A stretch of DNA of 64,000 nt, taken from positions 7,874,001 through 7,938,000 of the forward strand of contig JAWQUS010000030.1 of the NCBI GenBank assembly GCA_036365455.1. The letters are read 5' to 3'. The notes under the pieces were generated by a model that was not told where the DNA came from, ran no database searches, and saw only the letters and a program-made list of their open reading frames with translations. Below are positions 1 to 12,848 of this stretch, piece after piece (positions within the stretch are counted from its first letter, which is position 1; each line of letters begins with the position of its first letter). The translations under genes and the position numbers were made by a program. This DNA comes from Macrosoma leucophasiata. Lineage: Eukaryota; Arthropoda; Insecta; Lepidoptera; Hedylidae.

Positions 1-892
1 AAAATACTACTTACATTACATAAATACATAGCCTAATTTACCTTTGCATATTGAAACTTGATTTTATACTGATCTAGTAGACCTATTTATTATGTTAAAT
101 ATTTAATCGACTTCTTTGTTTCATATGCCTAAATCATAGATATAATCGTCGTCATATAAGCCGAGATACGTCCACTGCTGCCTACGTTGTTTTTCATCTA
201 TTTATTGATTTGGACTAATTAACGTAATGATTCTATGTAAAAACAAATATTTTAATATTGGCTTCAAAAGATCTACTTTATACAGTTCGTTTTGTTCACC
301 TTATTAAAGAATTTGAAGTCATCTTGGTAGGTACCTGCTACTACCTACTAATATATCGTGTTTTCGACCAATAGATGTGTGCAGAATTTAATTCGTGCAA
401 TGCGTTTGGCAAAAAAATAATATAGAGAATCCACTTTTAGCTACAAAGTTGAATGAAACTATCATGATATTATTATAAAGAATACACATCTTGAACATAA
501 TCAGTAGATTATAACGGAGCCAGGTAATTTTGAAGTTTGTCTACCAAATAAATGGATTCTACATTCATGTAGACACGTAAAAAAATCCGACTCCATTTTA
601 CAATCAATTTACGACTGTACAAATATTCAAGTCACTAATCAATTGTAATTATTTTCGTCGTTCAAATTAAATTAGAATGGTAACGGTTTAAATAAATTAG
701 AGTGGCGGGGTTATTGTTACTGGTGATTAATAAATAGAAATTGTACGACGTCGACTGTCGTAGGAGGAGGCGGTCTATTAAAGAGCTAAGTTGAATGTCC
801 TAGACGCATTCAAGGCCTAGCACTTCGGGACCAGCTGAGCGCTGGTGACCGTCCAGCGGTTCAAGGGCATCGGGTGAATGCCACTTGTCTTG
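1..892. other. no gene seen; AT-rich
   Basis: No coding or RNA signal. A scrap like the RTE coding end (agatacgtccactgctg) lies at about 165-181. 760-880 is GC-richer but unrecognised. Confidence 0.5.
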
Positions 893-1490
893 TTTTTAGT
901 GTTCCGTACCTCAAAAGAAAAAAAACGGAACTCCTATAAGATCACTCACGGCACACGGTACGGCTGTCACAGCTAATTTTCCTCAAAACTAAAGAGCTGA
1001 TTTATTTGAAAGACTCATGGCAAGTTCCATATATTGACTGAGTACAGAAAAAATAAAAAAAGGTACAAAGCAAAACGCTTTAAAATATTATCTGGAGGCC
1101 CTAAGGAACATTTCCTGCTAATTAAAATAATTTATGTCATCGGAATGGAAATCAAATGGTGTTTCTACCAACAGTACACGCCCTCTTTACCATTCTTTTT
1201 TGTAATTCTTAAGAGTTAAAAGTATATTAAAGGCAAAATAAGTTTTTTTTTAAGTTTTGCGATATAAATAGCGTGTGGCATACCGAATGAAAAGTCTTAT
1301 TGTTAGGTATCAAATCTATTTTTTTATAATTTAAAATAAGGGAATAAGTTTTTGCAGTCTGTAACTTACCCAAAAAAAAACGTATAAGAAATCTATACTA
1401 CCTACGTATTTAAAGTAACACGGAAAATTCCTAAAAATTGTACGGGACCCTGTGAAGGCGAGTCCGACTCGCACTTGGCCGGGTTTTTTT
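893..1490 (+). repeat. family H
   Basis: It opens with tagtgttccgtacctcaaaa and ggaactcctataagatcac and closes with gagtccgactcgcacttgg then ccgggttttttt. Both ends are common lepidopteran repeat signatures by memory. A 61-codon frame inside it has no recognisable protein. Confidence 0.65.
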
Positions 1491-2654
1491 ACCATCATTC
1501 GCTTACGTGATGACTGGTCTTATCGAAGCCGGATGGCCGACCACCGTCACTAAACAACTAATAACTTAAGTCGTTTACAACAACTAAGTACGCATAGTTC
1601 TAAACTGGCTTGCGTAGATACAAAGAAACACGTTCTTTGGTCGTTTTTAAATTTGGAAAAGAAAATGGCGAGCTGTTAATATCGATTCCGATGTAAAGAT
1701 TAGTCAATAATCATATTTATCATCGCTTAGAATACTCAGTTACCAGGTGGTTCTAAGAAGTTAAGTGTTGGGCCTTCCCAGAAACCATGCTGTTTAGTTT
1801 TCCTTCATAACTTCGACCTCAGACTAATAATTCATAGGTATGACTAATTAGGTAGATATAATTCATATGATTAAACAAACTACCAAGCCAACTTCCTCTA
1901 ACCTAACAGTAGTAAGTAATGTTAGGATCCGTTGCATCAAAATATTTGTTGAAGTTATGGTTTTTATGACCTCCGGCCATGTATTGTACACAATACCATT
2001 AACAGGCAAAATCAATTTAAAACGTTTTTTACTGAATATTTTCACTTATTTAGCTTTGTTTGTAGTTACAAAACAGTATTTGCAGTTAGCAATGCAACTC
2101 AAAACCAACATGGTGAATATGGCGGGCGATGTCATTTTGACAAATTCCACTAATAGGTAATCGATACTAATCTATTTCCAATTGAAAGAAATACATCGGA
2201 ACTTCATTAAATTGATCGATTCGATACATCGTTTTATTGTTAATATGTGATGCACTAGTAAGATACAGATAGCATTAGTTTTGTTTTATCTACATAGGTA
2301 CCTTCTATCCCAAGCGTAGGCTGTATCGCCACCATGTTGAACATGGTTGAAAATGTTAAAATCGTTTGAATTAAATGTGGCTGTAACTCTAAAATATATT
2401 CTTGAATAAATTAATTCTTTTTTTTTAGATTCTTCTATAATTTACCCATTTTTTGAGGTAGTGTACGAACCAGAGCCGAGCTTGCAACATCTCCTTTAGA
2501 AATAATATTAACTTTTACTTATCATAGACTGTCAAATGCGTTGTACCAGCGTATTTTTTGGCATAGTTAAAGATATCAGAGTTGATACATTCCCTCACTA
2601 TCTGATAGAAAAATGAGGTTCCAGCGCAGCTTTACTTGACAAGGAAACTTCAGA

Positions 2655-2703
2655 TAAACGCCTCTGCCTGCTCCTTCGGGGATTACAGGCTTGAAGTTAC
2701 GTT
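2655..2703 (+). mobile_element. SINE-C tail fragment
   Basis: It carries cctctgcctgctccttcgg, then ggattacaggcttgaag and ttacg, the conserved hairpin-bearing 3' end of SINE-C. Confidence 0.55.
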
Positions 2704-3769
2704 ATAGACTTCATATAGGTATTGCTGTGCCTACTCTGTAAGTAAAGATTTTTAGGGCCAGTAGTTCCGAAGATTTTACTTAAATAACCTTGCAGATGCA
2801 TTGTCACCCCTAAAGCCTAAAAAAAGTTGTAAATATTACGAAAGGCCTTAATTTTGTATCCCTCGTTCTTTGCAAATACACACTCGCTATGTATATCTGT
2901 CATCCATTCTACATGTTCAAATAGTTCGAGTTCGATGTTTTATTATTGTTTTTCCCATAGAGCCGCATTAATAATTAACATAAATCATGAATATTATTTC
3001 CGGGACGTGTCAATAAGTGGTTTGTAGCGTCCACTCAACATACATTTAGTATAGAGCCCGGTCTAGAGCGATAAATGCATGAAATTTTGGCACTAGAGTG
3101 CAAATACAACACCGCTTTCAGGTAGATAGACATCCCATTGTGTTGGTAGTTACTGCATAATATCAGAGTATAAGGATCTGAATTTATGCTATGCTCATAG
3201 AAAGTCATAATTTTATACCTCAATTTTTATGTATTGCTTTTCGGACAGTTTCAGTAAAAGAAAAGCAAATTTAGGGTCACACACCCATCAATATATTTAT
3301 TTTATTTTAAAGTTTTTTAATGCCAGTCGAAAATGTTACGAAGAGCAGTCCACAAAACCGATTTCGATAAAATATGGCAGGGGTGGGCACACCTTTTCTG
3401 CCAACACCAAAATCATTTTATGATATTTCGTGCGGGTAATCTGTCCAATTTAGGTAGGTACATTAAAATAAAAATAAATTACAAAGTATATTTTATTATC
3501 GGTATGGGTTATAAAACTAGTTTTACTTGCCAGCTTATGAAGGAATCAAGCGAATATGTAGACGGGTTATAGGTATATGTGCATCGCGTGATATCGAACC
3601 CACAAACATCGACAAAATTTCTCATACAAAAGTGTTACTACACAATAAATGAATATATAACGGACAAATCAAATTTAAAAAATTATAATTAAAACCACAA
3701 AAATTTTTACTTATTACACGATAAATTTAAATTAAAATAATTAAACCTCACGATCCGCTCCTAATTTGC

Positions 3770-3866
3770 AATGCCCTAACAGGGCCCTGTACCATACTAA
3801 CCCATACTCCTAACACCTTTCACTAATTGTACATGGAGGCAAATAAAGAATTATGAATTATGAATG
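3770..3866 (+). repeat. LINE-like 3' end with attatga tandem tail
   Basis: tgtacatggaggcaaataaa, then gaattatgaattatgaatga, looks like the polyadenylation signal and short tandem tail of a non-LTR element. No coding part is visible. Confidence 0.45.
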
Positions 3867-5674
3867 AACCTTTCAATAGCCGCATCCACAAGCGAAATTA
3901 GAGACTTTCATAATTCGCGAGAACAATGATTCTAAGCTACAATACTGAACATCTAAACAAAATGCTTTGTCTCACTTTCACACCATAGAAGTTCGCAGGA
4001 TCATCACGGAACAAAATAAAGAAATTCCGGGTAAAAATAACAAGTTGCACCTGCGGGGTGGCAGAATAACTAGCTTTAACTAGGTAAGAGCGTAAAACCT
4101 TTGTTCTTTCGCATCCGAGGCTCCACGAAAAATTATCTTTTTACTTTTTTGCTGAGTAGCTCCCTGAGCGGACCGACCGAGCAGGTAGACTGTTGAACAC
4201 AATACTTGTATAGGTAGTTAGGTAGATATACGTCGAAGCAAACTTTTGTACGTGAGCGGAGGTACATCGGTGACCGCATAATGTTTGAGGTTTAAATCAC
4301 AGACATGTATGACCAAAGCTAGCCTTCTGTTATAATGATAGTATAATATTTTTGAATTGTTTCGGCTCCAGTAAGTAATACTATTTAAGTAAATACACAA
4401 TGACATGTCATGTCATGTAGGCACGTCTTACTTGTAGAACTTTACAAATTACTGAAATTACATATAGGTACCTATTTATGCATTTACAGGAACAAATAAC
4501 TGATCACAGTAATTTGCGTGTAAAAAAAAAAAAAACGGGTTGCATAGTAAACATACCCAATGTTCTCTTATAAGTACGACTAGTACAAGTGAGCAATGCA
4601 TGCATTGAATGCATGTATGTATTCGCCTCTTTAAAACAACAATTTTATAAGGATATTTTAAAATGTATCTTATTGCCTACCTAAACGCTTTGTTTTTGAT
4701 TTTTCTTGTCCTTTCGTACGATGAGAGCAATAGTTATAATCGGACTGTTGTACACCTTAGGCCTCAGGAGTGGCAAAATTTCTAGATTCATGTAGACAGA
4801 ATTACTTACCATCAATGTGAACTGAATGCTTGTTTACCACATTATGACATCAAAAAAAGAATAATCAAATTGTCTCCCTGTAGCCTTTAATTGATTTGAT
4901 AGATGGCACGAAATTACAAGAAAAATAAAGGTAAGGACAAAAGCAATTTTAGTAGGTTGAATGAATAATATGGTTAGTTTTTTTTAAAGAAAGATAGGTA
5001 TGACATTTAGATTTTTAAATACTGTCATATCTGAATACAAGCTAAAACTGAACAGTGCACAATGCATTATTAGATTGAATGCCGAATGACACATTAACTA
5101 AAATTAGATAGTACCTATTAATAATATTATTAACACAAATCCTCAGTGTATAAAGAACTGTACAATAAAGCTTATAATCATATTACAATCATACTATTCA
5201 GAATATTATTATCTTGCACAACAATCTGGTAAGGCCATTTATGAATAACTTGGAGCCATCTCAAGCAATGCAAGGTTAGCACTTGACTTCCTGAGTACTG
5301 ATGACTGGAACTTATCTTTGTATCATGTTTTGTTAAGGAAAAAATATTTAGCTGTCTGCTTACAACACAGAAACTTATAATGTTGAACTAGGGACTATGG
5401 TAAATTAGCTACTGAATTAAGTATCAGTTTGCTATCATTACACTTTCTTCCTATTTGCAATATAATTTAGGGAAACCTTTTGTTTTCTATTTATAGAGAG
5501 TTGAATTATGAAATCTCCTCATTCAAATAGATAAAATTATTAGTTTTCATTATTATTATTACTGAATTTCTTAATTTATAGGTTATGTAGGTATTTAGAT
5601 TTAGTAATCAGTCATCACAAAAGACGCCCTATTGCATAGGTAGTATGCCATAATCTACACTCTTAGTAAGCAGG

Positions 5675-5805
5675 TTGGAGGTTACAGGTAGTTTTGCCAT
5701 GGGTCCCTGCTGCCCACCCCATGTCATTGCATTTACTACTGGCCCTATTGGAATGATTTGATCGTAATTGTTCAGTTGACTGCACTAGTGGTAGAATTAT
5801 CACTT
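5675..5805 (+). repeat. family G, old copy
   Basis: It carries tccctgctgcccacccc, cctattggaatgatttgatc and gttgactgcactagtgg. Confidence 0.6.
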
Positions 5806-8800
5806 GTGTGGTGGGCTCATCACATCCAGATGCCTTACTGCTCACATACGTGGAATGAAAGGCCAAAAATATTAAAGAAGTAAATAAGCCAATCATGTTA
5901 TTGGCAGTAAGTTTATTGACATTCATCAAGCACATTACCAATCTCAGTGGGTGTATGGTGGTTTATAAGATAACTCAGTATCACTTACTGCTCTATTTGG
6001 GTCCTCACACTGCAGTAGAAGTCTGTAACCACTAAGCCACGGAAGCACTTAATAATTATAATAACTACGGAGAATGTAAATAATACAAACTTGATGTTCT
6101 AAGTAGATATGACAGACTATTTTGTAGGTTGATTTATTTAAACGTTTTTGAGTTAATTGTTGTAAATTTAACCCATCTAATTATTTTAAATACATTAATG
6201 AATACTGGAAAAAATGTAAGACCATCAATAATTTAAATTTCAGATTTTACATAGAAGAAGCGAGATGATTAATTCACTTCTTTTGAGTGTCGTTAAGAGT
6301 GACTGGCCAGAGACAATTTCCAGATAGCTAACCTCATAGGGGCATACTTGCTGAAACAAATCTGGATTTGAAAGCTTAAAAGCGAACAAGATTTTGGTGG
6401 GGTGGGAGTGGAGAGAAGGTCATATTTTGCAAAGAAAGATTTTAAAGGGGAAGGTGAGGAGTGACTCAACTTTACTTTTAATTTGAATTTCAACAAATTT
6501 TCATGTGTGATTTAAGAGTGGGAGGGAGAATTGAAGACGATTGATGAGAAATTGTGACCTTTTGGGAGGAGGAGTACACCTTTCAACAAATACACATTAC
6601 ATTTGTTTGATAATTTAAAGTATTAAATACCTAAATAGGTAGTCATAAATTAAATCCAACAAATTATATTAATAACATTAATAAATACAGAAAAAATAAA
6701 CTGAACTTGTCCACTTTAAATATTCAAATATTCCTATTTACAAATTTCCATTAATTGTACTGATAGTTAATTTTTATGCTATGTATATTTAACGTATTTT
6801 GTGTTGTTTAGTAACCTGATTTGAACTGGTAGTTTTATTAAACTCTTATGGTGAGTTTGCACTGATAAAACATTAATTTCTAGTATAAACAAAGAATGTT
6901 TATACTTTCAGACAGCATTTTGACATGATAAACTAAGTGTAAGAAAACAATGGTCCACAGTTTTCAAATACTGTGAACGATCCTAGTTGGGTATCAACTT
7001 AATAAAAAGGCAATATCAATGAATATTTAAATAACAACATTTCATTGAAGTAATTAGTAGCAAATTATACAATTGAAAATAATTAATTTCAAACTAGTTG
7101 ATCTATTGCACATATTTATCAAAATTTTATTGTTGGTGTTTTATCAATAAATTTAATGTAATGAGAAAAAAAATATCAATTCAACTATATTGCAGGTAAC
7201 CTTTTTTTTTAAATCTAAATTTATTTAGAGGCTTTTGTCCACTGAAGGATATGTCAGCCCCATCATAACCTAATCTGGGAGTAAATATAAATGGATATGA
7301 GCTTGGGCTTGGGCAAAGGGTACCATTGTAAGCTGTGGTTTTAGAATCATTAACCTAACATTCTCAACAGCTGGCTGATCCTTTAGTTCGAGTCTATGAA
7401 CGAATAAACGCACTGTAAACAAAATTTTAATTACGTCCGCCCCCATATTTTCGGGACGTATTTACAGTTCGATACGGCGAAAGTTAACGTTATAATATTT
7501 TATAAACGTGTTTCCAGATAATTCTTGTAAAAATATTGTTCGTAGAAATGCTCGGACGATGGCATACAGTATTCAATACTTTAATTGTTGTTATCGACCA
7601 GTTGTAGCTATTTCTTAGTAATTCATACTAGCAAATGCAGATGAATAAACTTTGTTAAAGTGATTGTGGAATAGAAAATAATGATTGCAAGTACACCAAT
7701 CGATTTCCAATTTTTCTTTTCAACCCAAGCGTCTGTAGAAACAATGAAGTTTTTTTACCTTCGTTTTCGTGACTCCACGATGCCGCTTTAGTTTCCCAAC
7801 GCTGAGTACAGTTATTCACAGCACTTATCATCACAATTCTATAAACAGTGTAATAACTACCTCTACCATTAAAAGTTAGATAATTATTATATTTACAATT
7901 AATTAAATTCTAACATAGAATACACAAGCAGAATAATACAAGCAGGGATTCGGGCATGACACAAAACAAACCAATAGAAAAAGAGAACGACAAATTCATG
8001 ACGCGCATGCGTCCAATAACCATTTTGTCGGTAAAGCAGCTCACGAATCGAATAGTCACACAAGCAAAGAATTTAAGTCGAACTGAGCCACAGAGTGCCA
8101 CAGACCAATTATCTAAGCTACTTTGTACTATGTCGGTGAATCTGAGGGACTGAGGGTATTAATTATGACATATTTTTCTTTTTGTTGCTGTAATAGTTTT
8201 GTTGTTTGTAAAATAAATATAATTAGTGAATACGTTCACTAATTCTATGTTCATGTTTTAATCATTTAAAAATTGTCTAATGTACTAGTCTTTCATTTAT
8301 GCACAAACTTAAAACTTTTGAACCACAGATAAATCTTTGAACATTTGAACCCAGGGACGCCCAGGGTTGAACCTAAAAAAATATCTGATAAATGTACTAG
8401 CGTCTTCTGGCGTCTACTCTGAATCATGAGACCTGGCCTGGACGGGCAAGAATAGACAGCTAAATTAAACGCGTTCGTCGCGGTATGCGAAGCGTCAAGG
8501 TAGCTTCAAGCGTTTTGCAAACTTCAAAAAATTCTACTGAATTTGAAAAAAAAAATGGTCTTGTCATAAAATAGCTATCTTCCTATCTGAATTTTGTCTG
8601 TATAAAAACATATTGTCATATTTCAAAACAGCTCCTAATATCTAAAAGACTACATAAAAATAACTAGCGCCATCTGTATGTGTACCATATAAACTACAAT
8701 TTACTTATATTTGACTAGATGTCGCTGCTCTAGTAATATTTTTTCACAACTGCTACAACCAAAAGTCGCCTACATTCGACGAAGTATTTGTATAATGCAC

Positions 8801-9811
8801 TAGATAACGCTAGTAATACAGATTTGTTATTTTATTCAACGCTTATAGATGGCGTTGACACCACATAAAATTGCTGCTCTAGAAAATGTAGAGCTACTGC
8901 TAAGATTTTCGGTACAAATCTTTATGGGTTGGTCACGTTGGTGCATCATCTTACTACCATAACCTATCTCCGGCTTTATTTTTTCCTTCATTTTAGATGT
9001 CGAAAATATAAGTCACAACAACTTCTGACGCTTTCTGGTCTTCTCGAAACTGAAATAATACAGTTTATTGCACAAGGCTTAATCAGTAATAAAAGCGGCC
9101 AAAAACAATGGATAGTTATTCCATTTTGTGTCTGAAAAAGAAAAATTGTAATCATCTACGTATTTACAGTAGGTACTTGCATGTCAACATCTGCCTGCCT
9201 CTCTCTTGATATTACAGAATCTACAAATTATTTTACAGATCAGACCAGTTTCAGTGTGGCCTAGTATTTTTTTGAGACAAACGTGTGTCTTTAAACTGTG
9301 GACATAAATTTAGCGTAAAATTGAGCACCCAGCTTTGCACATAAATCATGATTTGGGATGCTCGTAAAGATAAATATAAAAACTCAAATGAAAAAAACCG
9401 GTAAACCAATTTTCAAAGCACAGACACAAATTATTTAGCTGTCTCACTTAGTAAAAAAGTAAAATGGTATTACGTTCGTTGCAAAAAGTATACAAATACT
9501 AGTTCGTTGCGTTGATTCAATCTTTGTTTTTAGCATTTTAATTCCATTGATTTTGTGAAGATGTTTTTTTAAATACCAAAAGGAATGAGAAGTATAATCT
9601 AAGTGATTTCATTAATAAATTAACAATATTTTATCTCTTAAACCACGATGTGCAGGTAAACGTACACGTATAAAATTTTATAGGGCGCAAAAAATAGTAC
9701 CTAGGTAAAAGGAAATATACTTACTTAGGTATGTACTATGTACCTACGTGAAAGCGGTGTTGTAGTGATTGTGTAGTGTTAAAAATTTTCAACTTACATC
9801 AAAACTTTTTA
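5806..9811. other. no gene seen; AT-rich
   Basis: This is the longest stretch without a clear repeat. 8650-8870 holds several relatives of a gatggcgct word (agcgccatctg, agatgtcgctgct, agatggcgttg). gcgcatgcgt at about 8003 resembles an NRF1-type site. No exon recognised. Confidence 0.45.
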
Positions 9812-10109
9812 CTGGTAGTAGAGTTCCAGTGTAGGAGCTCGAGAGGTAGTAGGCCGCCATTACCTAATCAATCTACCGCTAAATGGTAGTGTTCAGCGCT
9901 ATTATGTGCCGGATAGATGGTAATATACTCCCCTATGACTATCAGTATCACAGAGACATCAACTAAGGTCTCAGGGGTGGCAACGCATCTGCATTTTGAA
10001 CTCTTGTCTTAGTGTGGGTGTCTATAGGCTGCAGTCATCACTTAACAATCAATGTGAACTGCACACTTGTTTGCTACCTTCAGTAGGTAGTTACATACTC
10101 GTAAAAAAC
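9812..10109 (+). repeat. family A, near full length
   Basis: It begins ctggtagtagagttccag and runs through the cagcgctatt, ggtctcaggggtggcaac and gtctataggctgcagtc blocks to an A-rich end. It belongs to subfamily 2, recognised by actatcagtatcacagag and a 'ggggtggcaac' variant. The family ends like BMC1-type LINEs of Bombyx (a tail after ...cacttaacatcaatgtgaac), so these are probably 5'-truncated LINE ends or a SINE that borrowed one. Confidence 0.75.
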
Positions 10110-10356
10110 ATGATAACTGTTGCCACCTAACACTTGTTTTATTTATTGTAAATATAAGGTTGGGGAAAAAGTTTTTTTCGCATTTTTTAAGATAATTCAA
10201 AACATTTTTTAATATAGTTTATTTAAATTTAATTAAAGTATGTATGTACCATTTTGTTCGATAATCTTTTGCCATCTTGTAGGTAGGGAGATACATACGG
10301 TACGGGTACGGTGTACGGGTACGGTGCATACATATACCAAAACAACATTTTTTACA

Positions 10357-10582
10357 ATTACTGTCTGTCTGTTTGTTAAGGCTAATCTCGGAAACAGCTT
10401 TACCGATTTTGACGGGACTTTACCTGGCAGATAGCTTATGCAGTAAGGAGTAACTTAGGCGTTGCTTTTTTTTTATGAATTGTATTATACTAGCTGCACC
10501 CACGACTTCGTTTGGGGTAGATACTGAACAATCATCAATTTTAACGTGGACGAAGTCGCGGGCACAGCTAGTCACAAATAAA
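10357..10582 (-). mobile_element. family J fragment, inverted
   Basis: The minus strand carries gtaaagtcccgtcaaaatcgg and gtaacttacgc-like words of the J tandem unit. At 10492-10575 come inverted words ctgcacccacgacttcg and cgaagtcgcgggcacagcta, the J head read on both strands. Confidence 0.6.
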
Positions 10583-10927
10583 ATCTGTATCTTAATCTGA
10601 ATTGGTGCTGGCAAATGTTTATGACACCATCAACAACACACCTAGTGCTTCATAAAATTCAAAGGCAAAGAAACAATTAATTAAACTTATTATATAGGAT
10701 TATATGTGTATTCAATTATTATTATGAAGGTGTATTCAATTGTGATTTAATTTCTTATCAAAAAGTAAATAAGGTTTTAATTTTTTTTATAGCTATAACG
10801 GGAGAACTTTGTATTAGGTACTAAATAGTACATAGTATAAAACTTTTTTACCTCTCCCCCCCTCTCGCTCTCAGGAAAAATGTAGGAACGGTCCTGTAAT
10901 TTTCGGCGCAGAATAAATATAAATAAA

Positions 10928-10984
10928 TACGCTTAAACCTTAAACTCACTATTCCACATAAACCTGTATCGTGGGGGCCACCAT
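10928..10984 (-). mobile_element. SINE-B 3' fragment
   Basis: It carries acataaacctgtatcgtggg and a decayed tail. Head and B box are absent. Confidence 0.5.
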
Positions 10985-11124
10985 TAATAGGAACTGCTTC
11001 CTACTTTTCCACTTTCATGACAAAATATTATCTCGAATAGATTTAGATAATTTTGAGACGGGTACGATATAACTTCGATACGATTTTGATACCCGCATAG
11101 TACTTTTTGTACGGCACCGGAGGT

Positions 11125-11200
11125 GTGCCAGGATCGGGATTTATGGCGCTCCACACTCTCTGCCTACCCAGTAAGGGAGTTGGTGTGAAGATATACATAC
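11125..11200 (+). mobile_element. LINE-1x tail fragment
   Basis: A short diverged piece reads ggcgctccacactctctgcc, then tacccagtaagggag, then gtgaagatatacatac, matching the last codons and tail of LINE-1x. Confidence 0.65.
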
Positions 11201-11314
11201 TTTTTGTTTGAATAAAGTTGTAGATGAGAACGAAGGTTTCATGCCTCTATGCCTGTAATATTGCCACTATTCCTGTAATAATTTTAAGTCTTAATGTTCG
11301 TTAAAAATTATAAT

Positions 11315-11470
11315 TTCATCAGTACAGCCGAAAAACGTCCAGTGCTGGACAAAGCCTTCTTCAAAGACGGCCACAACAATTTTGTTCGCCATAAGGAGAG
11401 AACATGCCATAAGCGTGGCACGCTTGGCCGGCGGATTGGTGATCGTAGTCTTATCGCGGGACGCTTTTTT
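11315..11470 (-). mobile_element. RTE LINE 3' coding end joined to family G
   Basis: The minus strand reads EEGFVQHWTFFG across about 11325-11365, a diverged form of the GEAFVQQSTSFG end of the RTE at 19.6 kb. The part beyond it leads into tcttatcgcgggacgc, the beginning of family G. A family-A copy starts right after it at 11465. Confidence 0.55.
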
Positions 11471-11735
11471 ATGTTATGGAAGTGGCAAACAAGCATGCAG
11501 TTCACATTGATGTTAAGTGATGACTGCAGCCTATAGACACTTACACAAAGACTAAGGTAAAAAGGTAGATGCGTTACCACTCCTGAGGCCTAAGGTGTTA
11601 TGCCTCTGTGAGGGAAATTACAGGGCCGTACATTATCACCTGACCGGAACACGATAGTGCTGAACACTATCATTTAGCGGCAAGTATATTATGTAATGCG
11701 GTGGTGCCTACGCCCCCGAGCTACGCTACTGCGTC
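11465..11735 (-). repeat. family A, near full length
   Basis: On the plus strand it starts with the T-run and atgttatggaagtggcaaac and ends in the ggtggtgcctacgccc block. It is subfamily 1 (ctgtg..ggaaattacagg). Confidence 0.8.
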
Positions 11736-12689
11736 CTCTTGCATTAATATACCTATTGGAATGGTTTGAAAACTAGTGATTGCAAATCGTCAAAGGGTCA
11801 AGTCAATCGTCGTAGGGTCGAATCTGAGTTGTAAAAAATAATTATTCAATCACAGATGTGGATCACGAAACACACATTTAACAAACATTTTACGGTGTAA
11901 AGGGCAGTCGTATCAATATTTCTTTGTAGTTGTACATTTCTGGCTGACGTTACCTACGTTTTTAAATTGCCTTCATTTCGTATGTTACGTCAAAGGAAGG
12001 CCGAAAGGGCGTGAGGAGAAGGCAGCCATACTGCCTCAAGGGCCCCTATTAGGTCCAGCCTCTTGCCTTTGTTAAGCTACTGAGCCCGTGACGTGTCTTT
12101 GAGATAAGAATTGGGTCGACATTTTCTTAGAACATCAAAGTCCCCCATTTCCAAGGTAAATGGCAATTTTGGAACGTTCATTTCGCAAACGGCTCAAGTG
12201 TTTTGAAATTATAGTAGAAATACCTACAGTAGACTTGTTTAAGGTTGTTATTAGATCTTTGTGTTGAATCCATGCTATCGTGCTATGCCTACATTTTTTA
12301 TATCTTGAGTATTATTTGTGAGACGACATTGATCAAGTTTTAATAAAACAGACCAGAATACCAATCGAGGGAAGACAACGGGTTCAACAAATAGCCGGTT
12401 CTGTTTTTAAATGAATTTGATAGATATTTACATTTCCACGTCATTTGTCATGTTACTATGGTAAATTTAGTGAAAAAAACTGGAACCATGCTACCAAGGG
12501 GAGTGTCCTGTCTGGTACTTCAATGGAAACAAATTGATTTGTATTGTAGTCAGTTACCTACACATCGAACAATAATTAAATGCTGCTGTGCACACATGTT
12601 TATTGTACCAAACCGAAAGCTTTTAACATAGACATGTACGTAGACCTAAGTTTCATTTACGTAAGTGTAGACTTAATCAGATCTTCTAA
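11736..12689. other. no gene seen
   Basis: Mixed AT-rich sequence. 11990-12100 (aaggccgaaagggcgtgagg and following) is GC-richer and unrecognised. Confidence 0.45.
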
Positions 12690-12848
12690 CGTTGGTTTTC
12701 AGCGTGCTGCCTTCGAATGACCTGAATACGGTAGGAGGCTGCAACAGAGGGCAGGGGTGCGGCGAATCGATGTGTTGCCATGGCAACCGCGACGTCTGCC
12801 GAGGAGCCTGCGCTCTACTGTCCCTTTCTGTCTCGCCTCGATATCATA
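12690..12848. promoter_or_regulatory. GC-rich block with perfect RFX-type X-box palindrome
   Basis: Positions 12774-12787 read GTTGCCATGGCAAC, a perfect 14-bp palindrome that matches the X-box bound by RFX transcription factors, which often lies upstream of ciliary genes in animals. The surrounding 150 bp are GC-rich and unlike the AT-rich flanks, and I see no repeat family in them. No ciliary coding exon was recognised next to it, so a promoter or enhancer role is inference. Confidence 0.35.

Larger units (their letters stand above)
1491..5674. other. no gene seen; AT-rich with two repeat scraps
   Basis: Apart from the SINE-C tail at 2655 and the LINE-like tail at 3770, nothing is recognisable. 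Open frames are short and without domains. Confidence 0.5.

Noticed and set aside
10155..10190. A mariner-type terminal repeat (aggttggggaaaaagt)
   Set aside because: The word resembles one end of some mariner elements, but no matching inverted end or transposase was found.
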